DNA from: Arthrobacter sp. OAP107
GTDB taxonomy: Bacteria > Actinomycetota > Actinomycetes > Actinomycetales > Micrococcaceae
DNA: 64,000 bases
Direction: 5' to 3'
NCBI RefSeq assembly: GCF_040546765.1
Contig: NZ_JBEPOK010000001.1
Coordinates: forward strand, 1,488,001-1,552,000
In this document: positions 40,903 to 49,560 of the stretch, in pieces
Layout: each line of letters opens with the position of its first letter
Numbering within the stretch: position 1 is the stretch's first letter
Translations under genes and position numbers: made by a program
Notes under the pieces: model-generated
What the model saw: the letters and a program-made list of their open reading frames with translations, nothing else
The model's database searches: none
Told to the model about the DNA's origin: nothing

Positions 40903-42375
40903 ATGATGGAGTGGCTCCTTGTTGCCGCCGGCCTGCTGCTCATCCTCGGAACCGGCTTCTTCGTCGCCGTCGAATTTTCCCTCATCGCACTGGACCAGCC
41001 CACAGTGCAGCGTGCCGTTGACGACGGCGACGCAGCGGCAGTGCCGCTGCTCAAATGCCTGAAATCCCTGTCCACCCAGCTGTCCAGCTGCCAACTCGGC
41101 ATCACCATGACCACGCTTCTGACCGGCTACGTGATGGAGCCGTCCGTGGGGGCACTGCTCGAGGTGCCGATTGCCGCCGTCGGCATCCCGGAGCCGGTGG
41201 CCGGGTCCGTCTCCCTTGTGATCGCCATGGTGATCGCCACCGGGCTGTCCATGCTTCTGGGCGAGCTCGTTCCCAAAAACATGGCCATTGCCCTCGCGTT
41301 CCGCATCGGCCGCACCCTGGCGCGGCCGCAGCTGGTCTTCACCGCCATCTTCAAGCCCGCCATCGTGGTCCTGAACGGTTTTTCCAACAAGGTCCTGAAC
41401 GTCTTCGGGCTGGAGGCCAAGGAGGAGATTTCCGGAGCGCGGACGCCGGCGGAGCTTGCCTCCCTGGTGCGCAGGTCCGCGGCCATGGGCACGCTCGACC
41501 CGGGGACGGCGAACTTCATCGCCCGCACCCTGAACTTCTCCGGCCGCAGTGCCGCTGACGTGATGACGCCGCGGATCCGGGTCGAAACCATCGATGCCGA
41601 CCAGCCGGTGTCGGACATCATCGACGCGGCCCGCCGCAGCGGATATTCGCGCTTCCCCGTCATCGGAGAATCGGCGGACGACATCCGCGGGCTGGTGCAC
41701 GTTAAGAAGGCCATTGCGGTTCCTCCGAACCGGCGGCGAAAACTTGAGGCGGGCGCGATCATGACTGACGTCCTGAGGGTGCCCGAAACCATCCACCTCG
41801 ACGCCCTGCTTGCCGAATTGCGGGAGGGCAACCTGCAGCTTGCCGTCGTCCTCGATGAATACGGCGGCACTGCCGGGATCGCCACGCTGGAGGACCTGGT
41901 CGAGGAAATCGTGGGCGAGGTGGCCGACGAGCACGACAAGGTCCGGCCCGGGCTGCTGCAAAGCGCTTCCGGTGACTGGTACTTTCCGGGCCTGATGCGG
42001 CCGGACGAGCTCTCTGAACAGATTCCGGGCCTCACAGTTCCCGACGAAGCCGCGTACGAGACGGTGGGCGGGTATGTCATGAGCGAGCTTGGACGGATAC
42101 CCGTGGTGGGGGACGTGGTGGAAGCGGGCGGCGGAACGCTCAGCGTGACCAGGATGGACGGCCGCCGCATCGACCGGATCTGCTTCAGGCCGCACCGCCA
42201 ACCGCAGGACGGCGCCGCCGCGGACCAGCCCGGCAGGAGCACACCGGTAAAGCACGGGGCAGCCAGCCACGGTAAGCCGGGCAACGGTAAGTCAGGGAAC
42301 GGTAAGTCAGGGAACGGTAAATCGGGCAACGGCAAGCCGGGCAACGGCAGGTCCGGGAACGGCGGCCGGTCATGA
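40903..42375 (+). CDS. CNNM/CorC (HlyC) family membrane protein with CBS pair, first copy
   Basis: Membrane protein of the CNNM-CBS-CorC_HlyC family, implicated in Mg2+/Co2+ homeostasis. Starting at ATG 40903 (a second ATG follows directly), it has about three TM helices in residues 1-190, then two CBS motifs (DVMTPRIRVETID; IMTDVLRVPETI) that bind adenine nucleotides, and a C-terminal CorC_HlyC domain (LVEEIVGEVADEHD; ETVGGYVMSELGRIP). The tail contains a tandem five-residue GN-G-K-[SP] repeat. The Shine-Dalgarno is weak. The stop overlaps the next gene by four bases. Confidence 0.92.
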   Translation: MMEWLLVAAGLLLILGTGFFVAVEFSLIALDQPTVQRAVDDGDAAAVPLLKCLKSLSTQLSSCQLGITMTTLLTGYVMEPSVGALLEVPIAAVGIPEPVAGSVSLVIAMVIATGLSMLLGELVPKNMAIALAFRIGRTLARPQLVFTAIFKPAIVVLNGFSNKVLNVFGLEAKEEISGARTPAELASLVRRSAAMGTLDPGTANFIARTLNFSGRSAADVMTPRIRVETIDADQPVSDIIDAARRSGYSRFPVIGESADDIRGLVHVKKAIAVPPNRRRKLEAGAIMTDVLRVPETIHLDALLAELREGNLQLAVVLDEYGGTAGIATLEDLVEEIVGEVADEHDKVRPGLLQSASGDWYFPGLMRPDELSEQIPGLTVPDEAAYETVGGYVMSELGRIPVVGDVVEAGGGTLSVTRMDGRRIDRICFRPHRQPQDGAAADQPGRSTPVKHGAASHGKPGNGKSGNGKSGNGKSGNGKPGNGRSGNGGRS

Positions 42376-43442
42376 GCGACTGGGCAGGACTGCTCTGGCT
42401 GGTGCTGCTGCTCCTGGGCAACGCCTTCTTCGTGGCCGCGGAGTTCGCCGTCATGTCCGCACGCCGTAGCCAGATTGAGCCACTGGCGGACGAAGGGGTC
42501 CTGCGCGCGCAGACCACCCTTCGGGCGATGGAGAACGTCTCACTGATGCTGGCGTGCGCGCAACTGGGCATCACAGTTTGTTCGCTGCTGATCCTGCTCG
42601 TGGCGGAGCCGGCGATCCACCACTTGCTGGCAGTGCCGCTTGCCGGGCTGGGCGTGCCGACCGAAATTGCCGACGTCTCGGCGTTCGCCGTGGCCCTGAT
42701 GCTGGTGACGTTCCTGCATGTGACCTTTGGCGAGATGGTGCCCAAGAACATTTCCGTGTCCGTTGCCGATAAAGCGGCGCTGCTTTTGGCTCCGTCGCTG
42801 ATGTTCATTGCGAGGCTCGTCAACCCGGTCATCGCCGCACTGAACTGGTCCGCTAACCACATCCTGAGGCTGATGCGGATCGAGCCCAAGGACGAGGTCA
42901 GCTCCACGTTCACGCTGGAGGAGGTGCAGTCCATCGTGCAGGAGTCCACGCGGCATGGCCTGGTGGATGACGATGCCGGCCTGATCACCGGTGCCCTCGA
43001 ATTTTCGGAGTACACCGCGGGCAATGTCATGGTGCCGCTGGAACGGCTCGTCATGCTGCGGTCATCGACTTCCCCGCTGGAGTTTGAAAAGGCTGTCAGC
43101 CGCACCGGCTTCTCCCGCTTTCCGATGCTGGACGACGAGGGCCTGCTGGCCGGCTACCTCCACATCAAGGACGTGCTCGCCATCCCGGAATCCGGTTACG
43201 AGCTGCCCATCGCGGAGAGCCGCATCCGCTCACTGGCCAACCTCACGCGCGACGACGAGATCGAAAAGGCGATGTCCGTGATGCAGCGCTCAGGCTCGCA
43301 CCTGGCACGCGTCATCGGACCGGGCGGCCAGACCGAAGGCGTGCTGTTCCTGGAGGACGTGATCGAGCAGCTTGTCGGCGAGATCCGGGACGCCACCCAG
43401 GCCAAAGGCATCCGACGGCTGGGCAGGCCCGACGGCGAGTAA
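42372..43442 (+). CDS. CNNM/CorC family membrane protein with CBS pair, second copy
   Basis: Paralogue of the preceding gene, 356 residues, starting in the ATGA overlap. The DUF21/CNNM TM domain covers residues 1-180 and includes AEFAVMSARRSQIE and GEMVPKNISV. The CBS pair follows (NVMVPLERLVMLR; VLFLEDVIEQLVGEI). It lacks a separate C-terminal CorC domain. Paired, differently built copies are common in actinobacteria and probably form one complex. Confidence 0.92.
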   Translation: MSDWAGLLWLVLLLLGNAFFVAAEFAVMSARRSQIEPLADEGVLRAQTTLRAMENVSLMLACAQLGITVCSLLILLVAEPAIHHLLAVPLAGLGVPTEIADVSAFAVALMLVTFLHVTFGEMVPKNISVSVADKAALLLAPSLMFIARLVNPVIAALNWSANHILRLMRIEPKDEVSSTFTLEEVQSIVQESTRHGLVDDDAGLITGALEFSEYTAGNVMVPLERLVMLRSSTSPLEFEKAVSRTGFSRFPMLDDEGLLAGYLHIKDVLAIPESGYELPIAESRIRSLANLTRDDEIEKAMSVMQRSGSHLARVIGPGGQTEGVLFLEDVIEQLVGEIRDATQAKGIRRLGRPDGE

Positions 43443-43483
43443 CCGCCCGCGCGCCCGGCGGCCCAACCGCCGTCGTAAATCCT

Positions 43484-43506
43484 AAATAGGAATCATTCCC
43501 ATTTAG
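43484..43506. promoter_or_regulatory. Zur-like operator before the zinc transporter
   Basis: A 23-base palindrome, TAAATAGGAATCATTCCCATT followed by TA, with only two symmetric mismatches, around a central C. It overlaps the region where the -35 and spacer would sit for a -10 at TACACT (43511-43516). It has the AT-rich, NATNATTN-like form of a Fur-family box, and the Fur-family gene lies 3 kb downstream. Confidence 0.75.
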
Positions 43507-43571
43507 CGTTACACTCGACTAGGGGTTGCCCCCTCCCCGCAACCTGACTTGTCCAGAACCGAGGTATTTTC

Positions 43572-44558
43572 GTGCCCAGCAACGCGCGCACTTTTTTGAC
43601 CGCCGCCGTGGCCGGCTTCGGCCTGCTCCTCACCGGCTGTGGCTCGCCGGCGGCCCAGACTGCGGGCGCAGACGCCGGCGGACGCATCGCGGTCGTCACG
43701 TCCACGAACGTCTACGGGGACATTGTTGAGGCCATCGGCGGGGACAAGGTCAACGTGTCGGCCATCATCTCCCGTCCAAGTCAGGACCCGCATTCCTACG
43801 AGGCCAACGCCCAGGACCGTCTGACGGTCTCCAAGGCCAAGCTGGTGGTGGAAAATGGCGGCGGCTATGACGACTTCATCCACACCCTGGCGGACGACAG
43901 CAACGTACCGCACGAAAACATCATCAGTGCCGTTGAGGTGTCGGGACTGGCGCCGGAACCGGGAGCCACCGCCCCCGCCCATTCGGAGACTGCCCACGCA
44001 GCGGACGGGCACTCCCATGACCACGGCAACTTCAACGAGCACGTCTGGTACAGCTTTGACGCCATGACGCACCTCGCGGATGCCGTGGCAGCCCGCCTCG
44101 GCGCGCTCGACGCAGCCTCGGCCTCCCAGTTCAAGGCAAACGCAGCGGAGTTCAAGTCCGGTCTCGCGAAGCTGGAGAGTAAAATTTCGGCAATGAAGAC
44201 CTCGCACGGCGGTGCCGGCGTCGCCGTGACCGAACCGGTGCCCCTGTACCTGCTGGAAGCGGCCGGACTGGAGAACCGCACCCCTGCCGAGTACACGGCC
44301 GCCGTCGAGGAAGGCGCCGACGTTCCGCCGGCAGTCCTGAGGGCGGCCACCTCGACAGCCGCCGCCAAGGACACCAGTTTCCTCGCCTACAACGAGCAGA
44401 CGGAAGGCCCGCAGACCCAGGCCGTCAAAAACGCCGCCAGTGCCGCGGGAACGCCGGTGGTGAACTTCACTGAAACGCTTCCGGACGGCAAGACGTACCT
44501 CCAATGGATGGCGGACAACGTGGAAAACGTCGGCAACGCACTGAAGAGCCAGCGTTGA
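43572..44558 (+). CDS. znuA: Metal-binding lipoprotein of a ZnuA-type ABC transporter
   Basis: Cluster A-I substrate-binding protein of the zinc/manganese class. GTG 43572 is followed by a lipoprotein signal, VAGFGLLLTGC with Cys about residue 23. The ligand motifs DPHSYE and NEHVWYS carry two His, with a His-rich loop in between (HSETAHAADGHSHDH), typical of zinc binders. The third ligand position is Glu (VTEPVPLYLL) rather than His, as in manganese PsaA-type proteins. The C-terminal Asp is not clear (LAYNEQTEG). The His-rich loop and Zur-like box argue for zinc. It is first of a znuACB operon. Confidence 0.9.
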   Translation: MPSNARTFLTAAVAGFGLLLTGCGSPAAQTAGADAGGRIAVVTSTNVYGDIVEAIGGDKVNVSAIISRPSQDPHSYEANAQDRLTVSKAKLVVENGGGYDDFIHTLADDSNVPHENIISAVEVSGLAPEPGATAPAHSETAHAADGHSHDHGNFNEHVWYSFDAMTHLADAVAARLGALDAASASQFKANAAEFKSGLAKLESKISAMKTSHGGAGVAVTEPVPLYLLEAAGLENRTPAEYTAAVEEGADVPPAVLRAATSTAAAKDTSFLAYNEQTEGPQTQAVKNAASAAGTPVVNFTETLPDGKTYLQWMADNVENVGNALKSQR

Positions 44559-45370
44559 ACCCAGTCATCAGCCTGAAGCAGGCGTCGCTGAAGTTCGGCC
44601 GCCGGGCGCTCTGGGAAGACCTGAACCTGGACATCAATCCGGGGGAGTTCTTCGCGGTGCTGGGGCCCAACGGCAGCGGCAAGACCAGCTTCCTCAAGGT
44701 TCTGCTGGGACTGCAGGAGCTGCACTCCGGCCAGGCCAACCTCGGCGGGCACCCCGTGGAGCGGGGAAGCCACATGATCGGCTACATCCCGCAGCAGAAG
44801 CCGTTCCCGCCCGACACCCCCATGCGCGCCCGTGACCTGGTGGGCCTCGGCGTCGACGGGCACCGCTGGGGAATCCGGCTCGGCACCGCCAAGGCCAACC
44901 GCAAGATTGACGAACTGCTGGAGCTCGTCGGGGCAAGCGACTACGCCAAGGTTCCGGTCGGGCAGCTGTCCGGCGGTGAGCAGCAGCGCCTGCGCGTGGC
45001 CCAGGCCCTTGCCACTGACCCGAAGGTGCTGCTGTGCGACGAGCCGCTCCTGTCGCTGGACCTGCACCACCAGCAGGCCGTCAGCGCACTCATCAACAAG
45101 CAGTGCCATGACCGGAAGAGCGCCGTGGTGTTCGTGACCCACGAGATCAACCCGATCATCGACTACGTGGACCGGATCCTGTACCTGGCCGGCGGCAGGT
45201 TCAGCGTGGGGACGCCCCATGAGGTGATGACCACCGAGGTCCTCTCCGACCTTTACGACAGCAACGTGGAAGTGATCCATGCCAACGGCCGGATCGTCGT
45301 CGTCGGCCTGCCCGACGCCACCACGCACCACCATGACGACGCGCACGCCGCTGCGGGGGAGGGTTCCTGA
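44555..45370 (+). CDS. znuC: Zinc ABC transporter ATP-binding protein
   Basis: ATPase subunit, 271 residues from TTG 44555 in the TTGA overlap with znuA; an upstream open frame inside znuA is a shadow. It has Walker A LGPNGSGKT, signature LSGGEQQR, Walker B LLCDEPLLSLD and an H-loop VTHEIN. A His-rich C-terminal tail (THHHDDAHA) could bind metal. It couples ATP hydrolysis to uptake through ZnuB. Confidence 0.92.
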   Translation: MNPVISLKQASLKFGRRALWEDLNLDINPGEFFAVLGPNGSGKTSFLKVLLGLQELHSGQANLGGHPVERGSHMIGYIPQQKPFPPDTPMRARDLVGLGVDGHRWGIRLGTAKANRKIDELLELVGASDYAKVPVGQLSGGEQQRLRVAQALATDPKVLLCDEPLLSLDLHHQQAVSALINKQCHDRKSAVVFVTHEINPIIDYVDRILYLAGGRFSVGTPHEVMTTEVLSDLYDSNVEVIHANGRIVVVGLPDATTHHHDDAHAAAGEGS

Positions 45371-46245
45371 TGGACCTGGAATCGATCCTGCAATCGGTGT
45401 TCAACTTCGAGAACTATGGCGAACTGCTGGCACTGGTGCAGAACTCGCTGTGGGCCGGTGCAGTGCTTGGACTCCTCGGCGGACTGGTGGGGACTTTCGT
45501 GATGAAGCGCGACCTGGCGTTTGCCGTCCACGGAATTTCCGAGCTGTCGTTCGCCGGCGCCGCCTTCGCGCTGCTCATCGGCACCGATGTGGTGTTCGGC
45601 TCCCTGGTGGGGTCCGTGGCGGCCTCGCTGCTGCTCGGGCTCATGGGCGTCCGGGCGCGGGACAAGAACTCGATCATCGGCGTCATCATGCCCTTCGGCC
45701 TGGGCCTCGGGATTCTTTTCCTCTCGCTCTACGAGGGCAGGGCCGCCAACAAGTTCGGGCTCCTCACCGGTCAGATTGTGTCGGTGGACACCGTCCAGCT
45801 CCAGGTTCTGGCCGGGACCGCGGTGGCCGTGATGGCGGCGCTGTGCTTCATTTGGCGCCCGCTGAGCTTCGCCAGCGTCGACCCGGAGCTGGCCGAGGCC
45901 CGCGGCGTTCCCGTTCGGACGCTTGCCCTGGTTTTCATGGTGCTCCTCGGCGTCAGCGTGGCGCTGTCCATCCAGATCGTGGGGGCCCTGCTGGTCCTCG
46001 CCCTGCTGATCACGCCGGCGGCAGCGGCCCTGCGGGTGACGTCCTCGCCGCGCCTCGTGGTGCTGCTGAGCGTGGTGTTCGCCGTTTCGGCGACGGTCGG
46101 CGGAATCCTGCTGGCCCTCGGCGGCCGCATCCCCATCAGCCCCTACGTCACCACGCTGTCGTTCCTGATCTACGTGGTGTGCCGGGTCATCGGCAGCGTC
46201 CGCGCCAAGCGCGGCCTCAACGGCCGGGTCATGCGGACCGCCTAG
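45370..46245 (+). CDS. znuB: Zinc ABC transporter permease
   Basis: Membrane subunit of the ABC-3 class, 291 residues with about eight to nine TM helices. Family features are GTFVMKRDLAFAVHGISELSFAGAA and, near the C-terminus, the ALLITPAAAA segment. ATG overlaps the znuC stop. It completes the znuACB operon. Confidence 0.92.
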   Translation: MDLESILQSVFNFENYGELLALVQNSLWAGAVLGLLGGLVGTFVMKRDLAFAVHGISELSFAGAAFALLIGTDVVFGSLVGSVAASLLLGLMGVRARDKNSIIGVIMPFGLGLGILFLSLYEGRAANKFGLLTGQIVSVDTVQLQVLAGTAVAVMAALCFIWRPLSFASVDPELAEARGVPVRTLALVFMVLLGVSVALSIQIVGALLVLALLITPAAAALRVTSSPRLVVLLSVVFAVSATVGGILLALGGRIPISPYVTTLSFLIYVVCRVIGSVRAKRGLNGRVMRTA

Positions 46246-46281
46246 ATACTTTGCGGGGCGCAGCATACGGCGCGACTGCGA

Positions 46282-46746
46282 CTACTGGGCAGCAGCTTTG
46301 CGTGCGGAGCAGTCGGGGCACAGGCCATAGATCTCGACCGTGTGGGCCACTTCCGTAAAGCCGTGCTCCTGCGCGGTCCGCGCGGCCCAGGTCTCGACGG
46401 CGGGCGCCTCCACTTCCACGGCCTTGCCGCAGTTGCGGCACAAAAGATGGTGGTGGTGCACCGTCACGGCGCACCGGCGGTAGACGGCCTCGCCGTCACC
46501 GTTGCGGAGCACGTCCACGAGTTCCTCGTCGGCCAGCGACTGCAGGATCCGGTAGGCGGTGGCCAGGGAGACCGACACGCCCTTGTTCTGGAGGATCCGG
46601 TACAGCTCCTGGGTACTCACGAAGTCATTGAGCTCGTCCAGGGCGGCGCTGACAGCGATCCGCTGCTTGGTGACGCGCTGCTCTTTCCCGCCGGCCGCCG
46701 TCGAAGATGCCTGTGGTCTGCCGTCAGCGCTGGCGCGTTGTGGCAT
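46282..46746 (-). CDS. zur: Fur-family zinc regulator (Zur)
   Basis: Metal-dependent repressor, 154 residues from ATG 46746; a longer TTG start at 46779 is less likely. It has a winged HTH (DFVSTQELYRILQNKGVSVSLATAYRILQSL split by the recognition helix), a metal-sensing HHHHLLCRNCGKAVEV region and a second Cys pair LCPDC for structural zinc. It is convergent with znuB and likely represses znuACB through the palindrome at 43484-43506. Confidence 0.93.
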   Translation of the reverse strand: MPQRASADGRPQASSTAAGGKEQRVTKQRIAVSAALDELNDFVSTQELYRILQNKGVSVSLATAYRILQSLADEELVDVLRNGDGEAVYRRCAVTVHHHHLLCRNCGKAVEVEAPAVETWAARTAQEHGFTEVAHTVEIYGLCPDCSARKAAAQ

Positions 46747-46841
46747 GGATGAACTCGCTTTTCTTTCGGGTAATGACAAGCTTTAACGTTACCAGCCGGA
46801 GCCGCGTGGACACTGATCGGGCCCGTCCCTAGGCTGGCTTC

Positions 46842-47498
46842 ATGAAGCTGACAAAATACACCCACGCCTGTGTCCGGCTCGAAAAGGACAGCCGGGTGCT
46901 GGTCCTGGATCCCGGGAACTTCTCCGAAACCGCGGAGGCGCTGGATGGTGCACACGCCGTCCTCATCACGCATGAGCACGCCGACCACATCGACGTTCCG
47001 GCCGTCGCAGCTGCGCTCGGGGACAACGGCGGGCTGGAGCTCTTCGCACCGGAGGGCGTGGCGCAGAACGTCCGCAAGGAAGCGCCGGACGCCGCCGGCC
47101 GTGTGCACGCCGTGGAGCCGGGAACGTCCTTTGACGCCGCAGGCTTCGCGGTCCGCAGCTTCGGCGGCCAGCACGCGCTGATTCACCCCCAGATTCCGGT
47201 GGTCGCCAACATCGGCTACCTCGTGGACGAGAACGTGTACCACCCGGGCGACTCGTTCATCATCCCGGACGGCATCAGCGTGCGCACGCTCCTGGTCCCG
47301 GTCCATGCCCCGTGGAACAAGGTCAGCGAAGTGGTGGATTTCGTAATCGGCGTCCGCGCCCAGCGCGCCTACAACATCCACGACGGGCTGCTGAACGACA
47401 CCGGCCTCGGCCTGGTGGAGGGCCATGTCAAGCGCATCGGAGCCAAATACGGCACCGAATATACGCACCTGTCCAGCCGGGAATCCGTGGAGCTTTAG
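46842..47498 (+). CDS. Metallo-beta-lactamase fold hydrolase (UlaG-like)
   Basis: A 218-residue protein with the zinc-site motif ITHEHADHID near residue 44, preceded by the N-terminal KLTKYTHACVRLE typical of the UPF0173/UlaG-like group. A second His (GGQHALIH) and Asp (PGDSF) complete the site. Substrate unknown. It diverges from zur and is convergent with the Cds1-like gene, overlapping its stop by four bases. Confidence 0.88.
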   Translation: MKLTKYTHACVRLEKDSRVLVLDPGNFSETAEALDGAHAVLITHEHADHIDVPAVAAALGDNGGLELFAPEGVAQNVRKEAPDAAGRVHAVEPGTSFDAAGFAVRSFGGQHALIHPQIPVVANIGYLVDENVYHPGDSFIIPDGISVRTLLVPVHAPWNKVSEVVDFVIGVRAQRAYNIHDGLLNDTGLGLVEGHVKRIGAKYGTEYTHLSSRESVEL

Positions 47499-48574
47499 CC
47501 CCGCCAGACCCCCGTGTCGAAGAACGCCTTCAGCGTGTTCTCGTGTGGCTGCGGATCCAGTCCCTGCGCCGCCAGCCACGCCGGGCTGTAGTGGCTGCCG
47601 GCGTACCGGTCACCGCCGTCGCACATCAGGGACACCACGCTGCCCCGTTCGCCGTCCGCCACCATCTGGGCCACGAGCCGCCAGACACCCCAGAGGTTGG
47701 TGCCCGTGGACGGCCCGGCATGCAGTCCCGCCAGCGTATGCAGGTGCCGCATGGCGGCGACCGACGCGGCGTCGGGAACCTGGATCATGTGGTCGATGAC
47801 CGACGGGATGAAGCTTGGCTCCATGCGGGGCCGCCCGATCCCCTCGATCCGTGAAGGCATGCCGGTACTGAAGTCCGCGGCGCCGCTCTTCCAGCCGGGG
47901 TAGAAGGCGGAGTTTTCCGGATCGACCACCGCCAGGGACGTGGCGTGGCGGTGGTAGCGGAGGTAGCGGCCGATGGTGGCGCTGGTTCCGCCGGTGCCGG
48001 CTCCCACCACGATCCAGCGCGGGACCGGGTGCTCCTCCAGCGCCAGTTGTTCAAAGATGGACTCGGCAATGTTGTTGTTGCCGCGCCAGTCCGTGGCGCG
48101 CTCGGCGTAGGTGAACTGGTCCATGTAGTGACCGCCGCTCGTGGCGGCAACCTCGGCGGCCGCCGCGTACACCTCTGAGGCATGGTCCACCAGGAGGCAG
48201 GCGCCGCCGAACTGTTCGATCAGGGCTATCTTTTCCGGGCTGGTGGTGCGGGTCATCACGGCGACGAACGGCAGGCCCAGGAGTTGTGCGAAGTAGGCCT
48301 CCGAAACTGCGGTGCTGCCGCTGGAGGCCTCCACGACGGTGGTGCCCTCGCGGATCCAGCCGTTCACCAGCCCGAACAGGAAGAGGGAACGGGCCAGCCG
48401 ATGCTTGAGGCTTCCTGATCTGTGAGTGGATTCGTCCTTGAGGTACAGCTGGACTCCCCAGTGTTCCGGCAACGGCACCGAATACAGGTGGGTGTCTGCC
48501 GAACGGTTGTTTTCCGCGTTGATCTTGCGGACAGCCTCGTCCGCCCATGCCCGCTCACTGAATCGCCTGCTCAC
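47495..48574 (-). CDS. PLP-dependent L-cysteine desulfhydrase-like enzyme (Cds1 type)
   Basis: Fold-type II PLP enzyme, 359 residues, of the cysteine synthase superfamily, closest to Mycobacterium Cds1-type L-cysteine desulfhydrases that release H2S. The Schiff-base lysine is in HRSGSLKHRLARSL, and the PLP phosphate loop is VVGAGTGGTSAT. The ASSGSTAVSEA loop replaces the T-S-G-N-T loop of cysteine synthases, which supports lysis rather than synthesis. Diverging from it is a sulfurtransferase, so the two probably act on sulfur together. Confidence 0.82.
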   Translation of the reverse strand: MSRRFSERAWADEAVRKINAENNRSADTHLYSVPLPEHWGVQLYLKDESTHRSGSLKHRLARSLFLFGLVNGWIREGTTVVEASSGSTAVSEAYFAQLLGLPFVAVMTRTTSPEKIALIEQFGGACLLVDHASEVYAAAAEVAATSGGHYMDQFTYAERATDWRGNNNIAESIFEQLALEEHPVPRWIVVGAGTGGTSATIGRYLRYHRHATSLAVVDPENSAFYPGWKSGAADFSTGMPSRIEGIGRPRMEPSFIPSVIDHMIQVPDAASVAAMRHLHTLAGLHAGPSTGTNLWGVWRLVAQMVADGERGSVVSLMCDGGDRYAGSHYSPAWLAAQGLDPQPHENTLKAFFDTGVWRG

Positions 48575-48647
48575 GGATTCAGCCTACCGGCGCGGGCAAC
48601 CGCGGCTAGAGTTGGTGCTGATCTGCAGGCGATACCCAAGGAGACAG

Positions 48648-49490
48648 ATGGAGACCCTCATTGACGTGGCCGGGCTGAACGCCCGGATGACGGCCGGTCA
48701 GCGCACCGTTGTGCTGGATGTCCGCTGGGCGCTCGGGGACCCGGAGGGCCGCAGCCATTACCTCAAGGAGCACATCCCCGGTGCTGTCTACGTCGATCTG
48801 CCCACCCAGTTGGCGGATCCGGCCGATCCTGGCCGCGGACGCCACCCGTTGCCTTCATTGGCCCGGTTCCAGGAGGCGGCCCGGTCCTGGGGAATTTGTG
48901 CCGGAGACGTGGTGGTCGCGTACGACGATGCCGGCAACACCTCCGCCGCCCGGGTGTGGTGGATGCTCCGGGACGCCGGCGTGCGCACTGTTTTCCTGCT
49001 CGACGGCGGCCTGGCCGCCTGGCGTTCGGCAGGTTTGCCGTTGGAGGGTGGCCAGGTGGAGCCGGAGACCGGAGACGTGACGCTCGGCCGCGGCGGCATG
49101 GCGGTGACCGACGCCGACGGTGCCGCCGGCTGGTCGGCCGGGGGCGTGCTGCTCGATGCCCGTGCCGGAGAACGGTACCGCGGGGAAATTGAACCGGTGG
49201 ATCCGCGGGCCGGCCATATCCCCGGCGCCGTCAGCGCCCCCACCACCGGCAACCTCGACGACGACGGCCGCTTCCTGCCGCCGGAGAAGCTGCGGGAGCG
49301 CTTTACAGGGCTGGGGGTCGATGCCACGACGCCCACCGCCGTCTATTGCGGCAGCGGCGTCACGGCCTCGCACGAGATCGCGGCCCTGGAAATCGCCGGT
49401 TTCAGCGCCGCACTGTTCCCCGGTTCGTTCTCCGAATGGTCCAACGACCCGTCCCGCCAGGTGGCCACAGGCGCCGAAGCCGGGCAGTAA
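48648..49490 (+). CDS. Tandem rhodanese sulfurtransferase (thiosulfate/3-mercaptopyruvate)
   Basis: A 280-residue cytoplasmic enzyme with two rhodanese domains. The start is ATG 48648 with AAGGAGA 5 bases upstream; an upstream in-frame extension overlaps the divergent gene and is rejected. The inactive first domain carries VYVDLPTQL and VAYDDAGN. The active second domain ends in the catalytic loop YCGSGVTAS with Cys about residue 230. The CGSGVTA loop fits mercaptopyruvate sulfurtransferases. Confidence 0.92.
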   Translation: METLIDVAGLNARMTAGQRTVVLDVRWALGDPEGRSHYLKEHIPGAVYVDLPTQLADPADPGRGRHPLPSLARFQEAARSWGICAGDVVVAYDDAGNTSAARVWWMLRDAGVRTVFLLDGGLAAWRSAGLPLEGGQVEPETGDVTLGRGGMAVTDADGAAGWSAGGVLLDARAGERYRGEIEPVDPRAGHIPGAVSAPTTGNLDDDGRFLPPEKLRERFTGLGVDATTPTAVYCGSGVTASHEIAALEIAGFSAALFPGSFSEWSNDPSRQVATGAEAGQ

Positions 49491-49560
49491 GTGGCGGGGT
49501 GGCCGGTACGGAGTGCACCGGCAATTGGAACTCACCCGGGAGCCGCGGTAGCGTCGCCAT

